DNA of 64,000 bases from Acytostelium subglobosum LB1 (lineage: Eukaryota > Evosea > Eumycetozoa > Acytosteliales > Acytosteliaceae): positions 248,001 to 312,000 of the forward strand of contig NW_012236532.1 of the NCBI RefSeq assembly GCF_000787575.1, read 5' to 3'. This document shows, in pieces, positions 53,268 through 64,000 of the stretch. Both the position numbers and the translations under genes were made by a program. Below the pieces are notes generated by a model, which did not search any database, was not told the DNA's origin, and saw nothing but the letters and a program-made list of their open reading frames with translations. How positions within the stretch are numbered: position 1 is the stretch's first letter; every line of letters starts with the position of its first letter.

Positions 53268-53659
53268 CAGATAGTTACATGGATACGATATATAACATAC
53301 ACTGGTCAAGCATATCTTGACTCCATAGCCTCATCAACACACAGAGAGTACCTGTTGTTGTTGTTAAGGTACACAACCAACCAACCAAACTGTCAACTTG
53401 GACATGCGACGCGACATGAACGACAGTCTAGACGATTCGAATAAATACTATTTAATGATGTGGCTACCCAGCAGCTCACCAACTAGCCAGTCACAGTTGA
53501 CACATGATGATGCCAAGTGGATAGGAGTGAGTGAGCGAGTGAGAGAGCAGGAGTTATAGATAACCAAAGTCTTCCAAAGAGTTGGTTGAGTGAATGTGGA
53601 TACATAGTTGATAATGATGATGATGTGAGTGATCGATAAAGATGGTGCGACGCTTAAGC
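53268..53659. other. Convergent intergenic region
   Basis: 3' flanks of the TRIAP1-like gene (AATAAA at 53440-53445) and the kelch kinase gene. Nothing else seen. Confidence 0.5.
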
Positions 53660-56600
53660 TTAGAATGTCTTGGTAAGGTAGTTGGTGATGTCTGTGAATG
53701 TTGGTCGCTTGTTTGGATCCTCAGCCCAGCACCACACAACAAGCTTGCGCCAGTTGGGATCACACGTGTCTGGTAGCTCGGGACGCAACGCCTTGCTGGC
53801 CACAAGGATACCGGCATTCATCGGTGGGATGCCGGCGTAGGGCTCCTCGCCAGTGAGCAACTCCCAAAGCACAATACCATAGGAGTAGACGTCGGCCTTG
53901 TGATTGTAGCTCTCATGTCTGAGTATCTCTGGCGCGGTCCATGCCACCGTGCCAATCGTTGTCATTGTCTGTGTGAACGATGTCTCTCTTGCGATGCCCA
54001 AGTCTGCAATCTTAATATTATAATGCTTGTCCAGTAACAGGTTGCTTGACTTTAGATCCCTGTGAATGATGTCTGGAGGAGAGGTTGGACGTGCATGGGT
54101 TAGCTCTCTGTCTTGTGTCTGCCTCCGTGCGCCTGTACCGTATACATACTCCTTGAGTGAAGGTGTTGCATGCCTCTGGCAATGTCATAGGCGAACTGAA
54201 GGATCAATGTTGAGTCTAGTCTGTTCTCACGGTTCGAATGAATGAGGTCAAAGAGGTTACCGGTGGGCAGGAACTCCATGACGATACACATCGGGTTCAG
54301 ACAGTAGCCATAGCAGTTGACGAGGTTGGGGTGCTGCAGCGAGCCCAACAACTCGACCTCTGCCTTGAACTCGTTCATCATCTCTTCCTTGCCCTTGTCC
54401 TTGATCAAGTTCAGCTTCTTGACGGCCACCTCCTTTTGCTTCCATACTCCCCTTAGCACCTTTGAGAAGTGTCCCTTTCCAATCTCCTTGTCGATCTTTA
54501 TGTCTGGATAGCTGATCATAGTAACACTTGAGGATATTGGAAGGTTGGCTAGGGTGATGGATGGATGGTCCAGAGGTTAGTATCCACTGATCAGTCAATC
54601 AATCAATCAAACTTACTTGTGTTGACAAACCAGACATCATCGAGGATGCCTCCATTCTGTCCTTTGCCTCCAAAGATGAACAACTTGGACTCATTCTTGA
54701 TCAGACCATGGTGCGAGCGAGGCGTGATGTTGGTACCAGTGACACGTGACCATTGCATTCTGTTGTTGGAGAGTGACCAGATATCCTTCTGCGCCACGCC
54801 ATCACGTTTGCCACCGACGACGATCAGGTTCCTTCCGACTCGAGTTGCCGCGTGGAATGATCGCTCGGGTGGAACCTCCTGGCCATGGTTGGCGGGTGGC
54901 GTCGACCAGGTGTAGGTGTCCAGCTGCAGTATATGAATGTCGTTGAGGTCCTTGATACGGTTGGTGCCGCCAAACACTATCATCTTCTCGCCAATAATAG
55001 TGGCCGAGTGGCCATATCTCTCAGAGGGTGGAGTGCCATTGACTGTCAGCCTGGACCAAACCATCGTCTCTGGATCCAATATGTGCGCGTCGTTCAGGCA
55101 CTTGTCGCCATCGTAGCCGCCAAACAATATGAACTTGTTGCCATAGCGAGTGAGCGTGTGGCCCACACGGGACGAAGGTGAGTAGCCACCAATGCGAGGC
55201 TGTGACCAGTGGACCGTGCTGTCGCCCACCACCAATACCATATACACTCGGTTGGACATCTTGCCATTGACCATGCCACCAAAGAGATAGAACTTGTCGC
55301 CAATCCTACAAAAGTCGTGCAAGTATATCGAGTCGGGTCCTATCTTTGCGCCCGTCACCTTTGGCACCATCGATATGCCCTTCTCTACATCAATGAACTG
55401 GATCAAGTTCTGGATATCCGTCACGCCCTCGCCACCAATCGTAACGATTGAATGTCCGTACACTGTCATCGAATGAGACTGTTTGGTTGTTAGTATCTTA
55501 CTTGCTCACTGCGCTATCATGCATTCCAGCCAGTACTTACAGCTCTGGGTGGGTTGAGTGTGAATGGGGACAGCAACCAATCAAGCTTCTCCTCAAGGTT
55601 GGACGAGAGTTTGGTAAAGTGAGTGATGTTGCTCTTCACTTTGGAGATGTTGACCAACTCGGTCAACTCCACCTTGGTCACAGTGGCGACGGTTGGATCA
55701 CTTGGCATTCCAATATCATCCTGATCAGAGTCAGCAGAGTGATTGGAGTGCGTGTCATCCTGATCCATACTTGTGTTGTTGTTTGATTCATTGTTCGCGT
55801 TGATATCATCCATCTGATCATCCCTGTTGGTAGTATGTTGTGTTGTGCCATTGCCACCATTGCTAGTGCTTGTACTCGTGTTCTTACTGCCATTGATGTT
55901 GTAGTTGAGATACTGATTGTAGTATCCTGGCGGTAGTGTTCGCCTGTGATTGTTATGTGGACGTGTTCGATAGAGTGTGCCACCCAACATTGTAATATCC
56001 TCTGATGGCACCGGTAGATTGGCAAACAGTAGTGAGCTGCTAGACTGACTAATACTGCCGCTGATGCCGCCGCCGACACCGCCACCAACTCCGCCACTAA
56101 TGCCACTCAATATGCTGTTGCTATTGTTGATGGTGGTCGTGTGGCCGCCCGACGACGACCTCACATGGTTCTTGTGCGTGGGCTTGGAGACCGGCTTGTC
56201 GATGGCGCCCTGGTAAAAGCTGATCTTGTCCTTGATGTTGCTGTTGGCTGGGTCGTTCTCCAAGGACATCATGGCCAGACTGCGCTTGTGCGTTGTAAAG
56301 TCGTACTTGTTGTCCAGCCACAAATAGAGGTAGAGGATGGCAATGGCAATGACAAACTCTGGCACCCAGCCCAGCAGCAGCAGTGACACCAGTTTGATGG
56401 CGAGCACCACTCCAGCGGCAATCACCAGATATAGGATACTGAATTGAATGCCACCGTATATGTTGATCGGCTCCCTATTGACGGCGGTCTCGAACCTCCT
56501 CCAATTAGTCCTAAAGCTATTTACAAGTTGTTGATCATCATCATCGTTGGCATTGTTGTTGGCATTGTTATTGGCATTGTTTAAAGTGTTTGGAATGTTG

Positions 56601-57136
56601 GCGTTGGGTGTGGCACTGCCACCAGTTGTACAGTTGGTAGTTGTCAAGTTGGATGTGGTAGCGCTACTACTAACATTACTGCTACTACTATTGATGATGA
56701 TGCCTCCACTCCCACTCATAATACTACTATTACTATTATTATTATTACTATTTACATTGATTGATGAGCTCGTGCTCGTTGTTGTCACGGTCGTTATCGT
56801 ACTGCCATTCAATATCTTTGTGGGCGATGTCGATCTGAATGTTGATGTGATTGTAGGCGCCAGTGAATGTGTCGAGTGTAGTTGGTAGTCTAACAAGTTT
56901 GGTGTTGAGTTGAACACAGGCAGTAGACTACTGACTCCACTATTAGATGATGTTATCACATTGTTACTATTACTATTACTGTTACTGTTACTGTTGTTGA
57001 CATTGTCCTTTGACGATGGGTATGAGAGAGAGAGTCGATGTTTAGATATTGGAGAGAGATTGTTTATGTTGTTGTTGTTGACATTGTTGTTGATGTTGTT
57101 GATTGATTGACTCTTGGTTATGGAGTCTACAAACAT
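53660..57136 (-). CDS. Transmembrane kelch-repeat TKL protein kinase
   Basis: Four exons: 57136-55541, 55478-54617, 54548-54150, 54072-53660; 1089 aa from the first ATG. The N-terminal 230 residues are Asn/Ser/Thr-rich. Two hydrophobic segments follow at about 228-275 (FSILYLVIAAGVVLAIKLVS and PEFVIAIAILYLYLWL). Exon 2 (533-820) is a kelch propeller with blades such as RVGHTLTRYGNKFILFGGYD, RYGHSATIIGEKMIVFGGTN and SFHAATRVGRNLIVVGGKRD. Exons 3-4 hold a kinase: GKGHFSKVLRG, AVKK, HRDLKSSN, then DLG in place of DFG, GTVAWTAPEIL and NKRPTF. The wording is TKL (Raf/MLK-like), so Ser/Thr or dual specificity; all catalytic residues are present. With both domains after a hairpin of TM helices they should face the cytosol. 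The frame stays open, without an ATG, well upstream of 57136. Confidence 0.92.
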
Positions 57137-58056
57137 CGACTGACTCCTGTTCCTCACGCCTTTGGATGAGGACGACGGTGATGTCGTTGTCGTGACTGTT
57201 GTTGCCACTTTTGGATGAGTGTGTGGCTCCAGTTCAGCGCCAACTCTAGAGTTGAACACTCCTAATACTTCGACTTGAGCCTGAATGAGTAAGTGATTAT
57301 CTATATTATTACAATCAATTGGATTGTCAGCAGCTGATGCTATTGTTGTGATACTATTGCTGGTGCTGTTATCTCAAGGTTATGTGTACTTGTTCGCGAA
57401 CTCAATGAGTATAGAGTACAAGTCTGTCTTTCTTTCTTTCTTTGTTTGTTTGTTGCCTGTTGTTGATTATTCTAAGATAGATACAGATAATAGATTGATT
57501 GATTGATTTAGATATAAGAGTGAGGGGTGTAGACACGTGTGATTGATTAAGTGGTGCGTGTGTGAGTGGGATTGAGTGGGTTGAGAAGTGATCGGTAATA
57601 GTGCAATGATCGTTTTATTGTTGTTGTTGTTGTACAAACTAGATACTAATTATAATAATAAATATATAAATATGAAGGTTGATTGATTCAATGTATAAGT
57701 TAAAGTTTAACTTTGGCGCTTTGTTTCAATTGGTTCGCAATAACGGGTTAAACGAGGATGAAGGGGAGGGGCAGGCAGGATGGAATTGTGATGGGCATGC
57801 AGCTGTCACTCAACTCTGTGATTCTTTCATCGAAAAGATGTGTGGTGAGTTGGTCCAACTCTACCTTCCACTTTGTGACTGTTGTGTGAGTCATGATCAG
57901 AAGCTGACACTCTTCACAATCAAGTTTGGCTTCTCAAGTTTGGATGAGATGAAACTTTGGGTATGTTTATGGGTTGGGTAAGTTAGTTGATTGATGTTCA
58001 AAGTAGTTGTCTTGTAAAGTATTTGATTTTGGTTGAGTGGTGGAATGATTCCAAAA
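57137..58056. other. Region upstream of the kelch kinase; ATG-less leader
   Basis: On the minus strand there is no ATG between 57137 and about 57795, while the kinase frame remains open to about 57375. It holds TTTC/TTTG runs near 57427-57455 and a TTG run near 57618-57632. It is probably a long 5' leader. A plus-strand ORF at 57679-57981 (100 codons) has no recognisable domain. Confidence 0.5.
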
Positions 58057-58565
58057 TCATTGATTGGTTGGATGAACATACCCAAATGTGTAAACGGTGT
58101 AGGCTGGTATACCATCTTGGAAGTCTGGAACATAGATTTCATTTATATCTTTGGTAAATCTTGTGTTCCAAATTGATGAATCTTTCAATAATTGTAGATC
58201 AGATGCATTGAATGTGATCTTAATAATCCTTCGTCCGGATATATTCTTGATCGTACCCTTGAATTGTGCTGAATCCTTCCATACTCCATCAGCTGTAATA
58301 TTGAACTCAACCAATAACTTTGATTGAACTAAAAGGAAAGAACCAATGTCAATATTAATTGTTGGTTGATTGATTGATTCATTGATTGATACTTACTAAC
58401 TGGTTTACATATTGCTGTTGTTTGATCGGATACACAGAACAATCCTTTGTTGCAACTTCGAGGTCCACATAACTCTGTCGCACTGCTTGGATAGTGAACT
58501 AATAGACATCCAATTACTAAGCAAATTGAAACTAACATATGAAGTACTCTATAATTTATCATCAT
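58057..58565 (-). CDS. Small secreted CBM49 (cellulose-binding) protein
   Basis: Two exons: 58565-58397 and 58328-58057; 146 aa. A signal peptide (MMINYRVLHMLVSICLVIGC) is followed by a short Cys motif, CGPRSCNKGLFC … AICKP, and one CBM49 domain. The domain runs from FNITADGVWKDSAQFKGTIK through NISGRRIIKITFNASDLQLL to AYTVYTFGY. CBM49 modules bind cellulose and occur in many dictyostelid secreted proteins of the stalk, spore coat and sheath. The CBM49 fills the whole mature protein, so it is a structural or adaptor lectin rather than an enzyme. A GGGTATGT just before the stop resembles a splice donor, but the domain ends naturally there (YTFGY). Confidence 0.83.
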
Positions 58566-59203
58566 TGTTTAAAACTACTAAATCAACTTTATATATTCGT
58601 TTGATAATTTGATTAATTTATTGACTGTGATTGATTGAGTTGACTCCAACTTGGTGATTGACCCGACCGAATATTATGTAATATCCCCACTTTGATTGAT
58701 TATTTGATATATATCTACACACATGTTATCAATGGGCATAGTCAGACTAAAGTCCACGATCCATACCCATTACCATCATCAATACCTAAGTTCTAATTCC
58801 GTCATCCACTTCCACATAATCACACTAAACTTTACCCACACACACAACCAATCACCTTTGTCTGACAAAGACGATACTTATTGATGTGTGTGTGATTGGT
58901 GATTGGAGATACTTAGGTGTCAATAAATGATTGATTGATTGATGATGAGTGATGATGTATTATAGATTGGTAGTTTATTGATCCACTATCCATCTATAAC
59001 CAATGTATACAGTTTGTTAATTTGATTGATTGGTCGACTCTTTGTTTATGATGAATGACTGGCTGACTGACTGACAGACAGACAGTTACCTCCACTCCAT
59101 TGGATAAAGTCTCCTATCTTTGTATCTATCGCCTTGATATGATATTAAAGTCATCATTGATCTCATTATCCTTTAGTGCATATACGATTGATGATGCTAA
59201 TTA
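58566..59203. other. Intergenic region
   Basis: Promoter of the CBM49 gene and 3' flank of the SDS3-like gene. AT-rich with GATTGATT runs; no other feature. Confidence 0.5.
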
Positions 59204-61450
59204 TTATTTTATGATGAGGAAGTGATGATATTGGTTAGAACTACTGTTAATTGGTTGATTGCTATGATTGTGAATCTTACGAGTATATTTCTTCTGTACT
59301 TTGGGTTGTGGCTGCTTCTCCAGTTGCCTCCTTCTAGGTCTCGAGGCAATTCTAGACTCTCCATCCGTCAGTTTGAATGATTCCTTCTCCTCTGATATCC
59401 TCTTTTGTTTCTCTTGTAGTGCAATCACCATTCTATCCTTAAGTAATCCTGTCTCCTCCTATATGTATGTTTGATTGTTTGTCAGTCAGTCCAGTTCCAT
59501 GTATACAGCACATCAATCACATCAATCACATCAATCACATTGTGACACATACATCATATTCACTCTCAAACTGTTGCTTCTCAGACTCGAACAAGTGTTG
59601 TATGTTCTGAAGTTGGTAATTCCTCCAAGACTCTGCCATCAGCAACTTCCTCTCCTTCTTCCTCTTTAGCTCATCCATTTTATGTTGCATTGTTTGATTT
59701 CCACCTGGAAATGGAAAGGGAAAGGGAAAGGGACGGGATGTCAGTCCACTGAATGAATGGCGCGTCATAACATACACGATGTATACATACCAACTTTGAT
59801 CTCCTCCATCTCCTTCTTGATCTGCGCCAGCTTGTCACTGAAGAACCTCTCTTTCAGCTCGGAGAACTCCTTCTCGATGCGCTCCATCTGATTCAGACAT
59901 TCGATCCTCCTCTTAGTCTCGAGGTTGGCCTCTTTGTTGGCGTGATAGCTTGACTTTGTAACAGAGATGTACTCTCGTTTGAGTCTCTCTCGCTCCAACT
60001 CATCCTCGTCATACTCGCCTGGCTCTGCCTGTTCGTTCGACTCCTGTTCTCTCATCGCCGCTGCCTTGTTCTTTGATGCCGCGCACTCACTATCAAGCAT
60101 ATTCTGATCGACTTCATCCAACTTGTATTCTTCCTCTACTACTGCTACTGCTACATTATTATTGTTATTGTTGTTGTTATTGTTATTGTTGATGATGTCA
60201 TTGATGTTGGATGTAGTTTGTGTATGTGCTTCTGTGGATGATGTTGGTGTCTCTGTAGTTGATGTTGTTGTCGTTGTTGTAGTTGATGGCGCTACACTAT
60301 CCTGTCTTGATATGATCATTGAATCATCGCTTGTTGGATTGGTAATCATATCGATATTTGCCTTCCTCTGTTGTTCCACATCTGATGGTGTCTGTGTCTG
60401 TGTTGTTGTTGTTGTTGTTGAGGTTGATGATGATGATGAGGATGATGTTTGTGCTTGTTCTGCTGCTGGTGGCGCTGAGACATGCGCTGCTGGAGGCTCC
60501 GTTGATGTAGATGTAGTGGTGGATGGATGTTCCTGTTTATCGACTGACTCTTGCTTCTCCTGATCCACCATATCAATGTCTGTCTTGGTCGACTCCATCT
60601 CTACATCCTTTGCTACTGATGGAGCTGCCTCTGTTGGCACTGGTACTGGTGCTGACAATAACGTCTCTGTTGATGGTGTCTTATGTGGCTCATCATTCTT
60701 TGTAGTCGTCGATGTAGTATCGCCACTGTTCTCCTTTATATCCACACTCTTGGTCAGAGTCTCACTATCTACATTGTTCTTGTCGACAATAGTCGAGGAT
60801 GATGGTAACTCCTCCTTTTTGGTATTGCTGTCCGACTCCACCTCTCCGTCCTCTAACTTTGATGTACTCTCCTTTCCTTTTTCTTGCTCTTTCTCAACGA
60901 TTGACTCGTCATCCTTCTTCTTCTCCTCCTCAGCAGGCTTCTTCACATCCTCACTCTTCTTGCTGTGGTCACTCTCAACACTGTCGACTTTCATCACAGT
61001 CGTTGTCTCATTCTTTGTCTCGCTCCTCGCAGTCTCAACCTCTTTTTCTGTGTTGTTTGGTGTATCAACAACATCCTTATTGTCCTGCTTTGTTGGACCA
61101 TCCTCCATCACGGATTGAACTACTTGTTGTGTTTGTTCAACAGGCTTGTCACCTTGTCCACCATTGCTACTACTGTCACCACTATTGCTATTGCTAGTGT
61201 CTGTTAATGTATTACTACTGTTATTATCTGATGTTGATGTCGATGTAGATGAAGATGTTGTTGGTGTTGTTGTTGTTGTTGAGGTTGTAGATGACACATC
61301 TGCTGTCACAGATGTAGAGTCAATGTCCATTTTGTCAGTGACAGCCACAACAGATTCTGTTGCTTTAGGTTTGTCTGTTGTTGTTGTAGTTGCATCACTC
61401 TTATCCATTGATGATGTTGATGTTGTATCCTTGATAGCCTCCTTTATCAT
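59204..61450 (-). CDS. SDS3/BRMS1-like Sin3-HDAC complex subunit
   Basis: Three exons: 61450-59791, 59704-59553, 59458-59204; 688 aa. Sds3 and BRMS1 proteins are coiled-coil subunits that dimerise and hold Sin3 and histone deacetylase together. The conserved part starts near residue 488: ETKRRIECLNQMERIEKEFS, ELKERFFSDKLAQIKKEMEE, then MAESWRNYQLQNIQHLFESE and KQQFESEYEETGLLKDRMVI. It parallels BRMS1 ([26 protein letters not shown] … CEIQASRQHCESEK). The N-terminal 460 residues are acidic Ser/Thr/Lys-rich low complexity with polyN. The last 20 residues after KYTRK could instead be intronic, since GTAAGA follows ACTC at that point, so the exact C-terminus is uncertain. Confidence 0.82.
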
Positions 61451-62448
61451 TATATATATATATCTATCCTATATCTCAATCTGACTGATGCTTGTTCAAA
61501 CAAACAATCAACTCAATCTTCATCCGTTGTTGACATTCAAAACCCCCACTCACAACCCCAACCACTTTCAAATTCCTCTTTGAACTTCAACTCAATCAAT
61601 CATTCAATCACAAAGTATGTTTGTGTCTTTGTTGTTGGACTCAACTTATGTGTAATATTATGTCTGTCAATAATTCAACCTTACTATACTAAGAAAGATA
61701 TAATATTATTATTATTATTATTATATATCTATCTATGTATCTAAGTTTAATTGATTGAGATACTTTTAAATGGATCTTGTGGTGGATGGGACCTGGATCG
61801 CGGTTTGGTCGCAACAAACAAACTCTATGTATCTATTTATCAACTTCCTTTTCTTGTGTGCCAATTATTGCAAAGCATGATGATATGATTCATGTTTTAG
61901 TTCGCGTGATTCGTTCGTTTTCGTAATTTATTTCACCATTGGAGTGCGTGGTGGGAGAGACAGAGAAAGATAGATAGAGTGCGTGTGTGGACCCGCGTGC
62001 GTATCAAGTACCGGACCTACCCTACTTGATTGTTTGTGGAAGACTAACAACATCAAAGGTACTCACCCCATAGATCACCTCATTGCTCGGTTCTTCGTTT
62101 TCAATCACTACATACAGTGCCAATGATACAACTTCTTTTTTTTTCTTTTCCTTAATTAAATTAAATTAATTACATAGTTTAATTACTCTCTTCGATATTA
62201 GCACTATCTAAATCACACTTAACTTACTTTCTCCGTGATTGATTGATCGACTGTCTTCGTAATATACATTATATATTAAATAATACTACACTATTAACAT
62301 CATTCGTCAGACTTAAAGTGTCATCAATCTAATCACACACACTCGTCTACTCTTAGACCCCTCAAACACTCACACACACATATAATTAAACGATCAATCA
62401 CTCGTTTATCTCAGAATCAATATTACAATACAATAGTCCATATGAACA
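61451..62448. other. Divergent intergenic region of SDS3-like and homeobox genes
   Basis: 1 kb, AT-rich, with a TTA repeat at about 61700-61725 and CACACTC runs near 62335-62380. A short ATG-initiated frame at 62442 overlaps the homeobox start. No independent gene. Confidence 0.5.
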
Positions 62449-63635
62449 ATGGAAATCATCCAAGAGCAGAATCAAATATTCGCAGCATTCCAACAGTATA
62501 AGAACAATCAGAATCGTTTGGCACAATCAGCAGGGCATGTCCAGACATCCAAGACCAATCAACAACATGGCGATTCAATATTGTTCAGCAGTGAGCCATC
62601 ATCACCAACCTCTGACGATCCCAATGACTCCTCTTTGGAGATCCATGACGATGAGAAGTATGTTGAATGATTGATTGATTGATCACTATGCCCATATTAA
62701 CATTCGTCTTCACTCATTTTCAATCAATCACTCACAGGGAGATTGGCATGATTGCGAATATCCTGCTTAAAATTTCGTCCAATGGCATACCAACCGATGG
62801 TTCAGCGCCAAACGAGGACTCGGATGTTATTAGACGTGTGTCTAGAAGTTTGAATAGCTCAGCCAATGATATTGGCCATCGTATTAGTTTAACATCCTCG
62901 CTAAATAATGCTCCATCATGTTCATCATCGTCGTCGGCCTACAAGAAGAAGAGACAGCGCACATCACCAGAGCAACTGGCCATCTTGGAACAAATTTTCG
63001 AGACGGACAAGATGCCCTCACAGCAGATCAGAATGCGTCTGGCCAACCAGCTGGGCATGTCCAGTCGGCGTGTACAGATTTGGTTCCAGAACAAGAGGGC
63101 CAAGGTTAAGAGGGGCATATTCACCAAGGGAGACGACGACGAGTCAATGCTCGACGATGAGGAGGACGACGACGACAACGACGGCTCCCTCTTGACCATC
63201 GATGAGAACGCCGGTATCTCCACACCAACCCTCGGCAGCCAGCCAGCGCACTCCTCCTACACACCGTTCCACATGACACCACCACCTTCACAGTTATCGG
63301 GCGAGCTCGATAACATTGTCCCATCCATTTCACCATCATCGTTCAACTACAAGCAGTCCAGCGGGTCCAAGTCGCTCAAGTCCTCGACGTCCTCCCCTTC
63401 ACTCCTTTCATTGGGCATGCCAATGACCCTTGTCAACAAGCGATCCCATACGCCCAACTCATCGCGTCCCGCCTCGCCCACCTCCGATTCACCATCCAAC
63501 CTGCTCAGCCTGTCGCCCATATGTCTTTCGTCACCAACACCGGGTGGTCTACCACTGATGCCACCTCTCAACCTCAACTCATCGTCAGCACATATTCCCC
63601 TCAACATCAAGTCCTCTCCATACCAAGACAATTGA
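62449..63635 (+). CDS. Homeobox transcription factor
   Basis: Two exons: 62449-62657 and 62738-63635; 368 aa. The homeodomain occupies about residues 138-196: KKKRQRTSPEQLAILEQIFE for helix 1, SQQIRMRLANQLGMSSRRVQ for helix 2 and turn, then IWFQNKRAKVKRG. The recognition helix has W-F-Q-N-K-R with Gln (RRVQ)-I before it, typical homeodomain DNA contacts. An acidic run (LDDEEDDDDNDGS) follows at once and may be an activation or regulatory segment. The remainder is Ser/Pro-rich with many SP pairs, possible proline-directed kinase sites. The intron has complementary GATTGATT/AATCAATC runs at its ends. Start 62449 is the first ATG in this frame; another ATG 7 bp upstream lies in a different frame. 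Confidence 0.94.
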
Positions 63636-64000
63636 GCATACGCTCAAGTTGGATGGCTATACGACCCCTTTTATCATATTTTATTTACTTGTGACGTAAT
63701 CCTCTAGCGACGGGACACGGCACTATCAACATCCACATCCACAACATCCACATCCACATCAACATCATTAACTTTCTACAGTACTAGTACCAATGGCTGT
63801 TGCCACTTCGACAGATTGGACCCAACCTTCTGGGTCCAACGTTCTCCCTCTCCATCACTCTCCTCCTTTTCTCCTCCCCAAGTTTTTTTTCCCCTTCTTC
63901 GCTTCCTTCACTTCTCACTCTCCTTCCTTCTTTCCTTGGTTGTGCTTTGTTGCAACAACATTCATTACCTTCCAAGTCTACTTTTCCAATCCTACTTGGC
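63636..64000. other. 3' flank of the homeobox gene
   Basis: CCACATC/CAACATC repeats at 63728-63770 and pyrimidine-rich sequence to the window edge. No gene supported. Confidence 0.45.

Noticed and set aside
57679-57981. 100-codon plus-strand ORF
   Set aside because: Lies in the divergent leader region, with no recognisable domain and no neighbouring splice structure.
1-64000. tRNA genes, rRNA, transposons, LTR or virus-like elements
   Set aside because: No B-box in a cloverleaf context, no reverse transcriptase, integrase or transposase motifs, and no long terminal repeats were found by eye.

Overview
The window is nuclear DNA of a dictyostelid social amoeba. Most genes carry short introns (about 60-200 bp) with GTAAGT or GTATGT donors and TACTAAC-like branch sites, followed by TAG or CAG acceptors. 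The proteins are rich in Asn, Gln, Ser and Thr homopolymers. Families typical of the group are present: an FNIP-repeat F-box protein, group-style ankyrin repeats, a CBM49 cellulose-binding protein and a kelch-TKL kinase. A dictyostelid Class I small RNA with its DUSE promoter element is also recognisable. Coding regions are far less AT-rich than in Dictyostelium discoideum, so a relative from another group of the phylum is likelier; I cannot name the species.

Layout. 1-6.4 kb: end of the ALG10 glucosyltransferase, a nuclear ALKBH2/3-type DNA dealkylase, a mitochondrial carrier, an SS18-like SWI/SNF subunit and a SERF protein. 6.6-17 kb: an FNIP/F-box protein, a very repetitive calponin-homology coiled-coil protein and a membrane-anchored serine carboxypeptidase, followed by a short non-coding block full of hairpins. 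17-25.5 kb (minus strand): Nup88, a tail-anchored unknown protein, RAD23 and mitochondrial EF-Ts, with the Class I RNA between the last two. 25.7-33.7 kb: a mitochondrial TPR protein, U2AF large subunit, an Asn-rich orphan, a T4 Rnl1-like RNA ligase and RPL35. 34.8-43 kb: a CBS-domain protein, NOP10, an ankyrin protein, ARPC5 and a tandem-domain E2F-like factor. 43-53.3 kb: DNAJC21/Jjj1, an aquaporin, GID8, a villin-headpiece protein and TRIAP1/Mdm35. 53.6-64 kb: a transmembrane kelch-TKL kinase, a CBM49 protein, an SDS3/BRMS1-like Sin3 subunit and a homeobox factor.

This is ordinary gene-dense euchromatin. I saw no transposon, virus-like element, CRISPR array or rRNA, and no tRNA. Genes are independent units. 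Several are divergent pairs sharing a promoter region (carrier/SS18, SERF/FNIP, EF-Ts/TPR, U2AF/Asn-rich orphan, NOP10/ankyrin, aquaporin/GID8, SDS3/homeobox). Functional themes recur (chromatin and transcription, splicing and ribosome biogenesis, ubiquitin, actin, mitochondria), but nothing forms a pathway cluster. Exon coordinates were read by hand from splice consensus and reading frame, not from transcripts.
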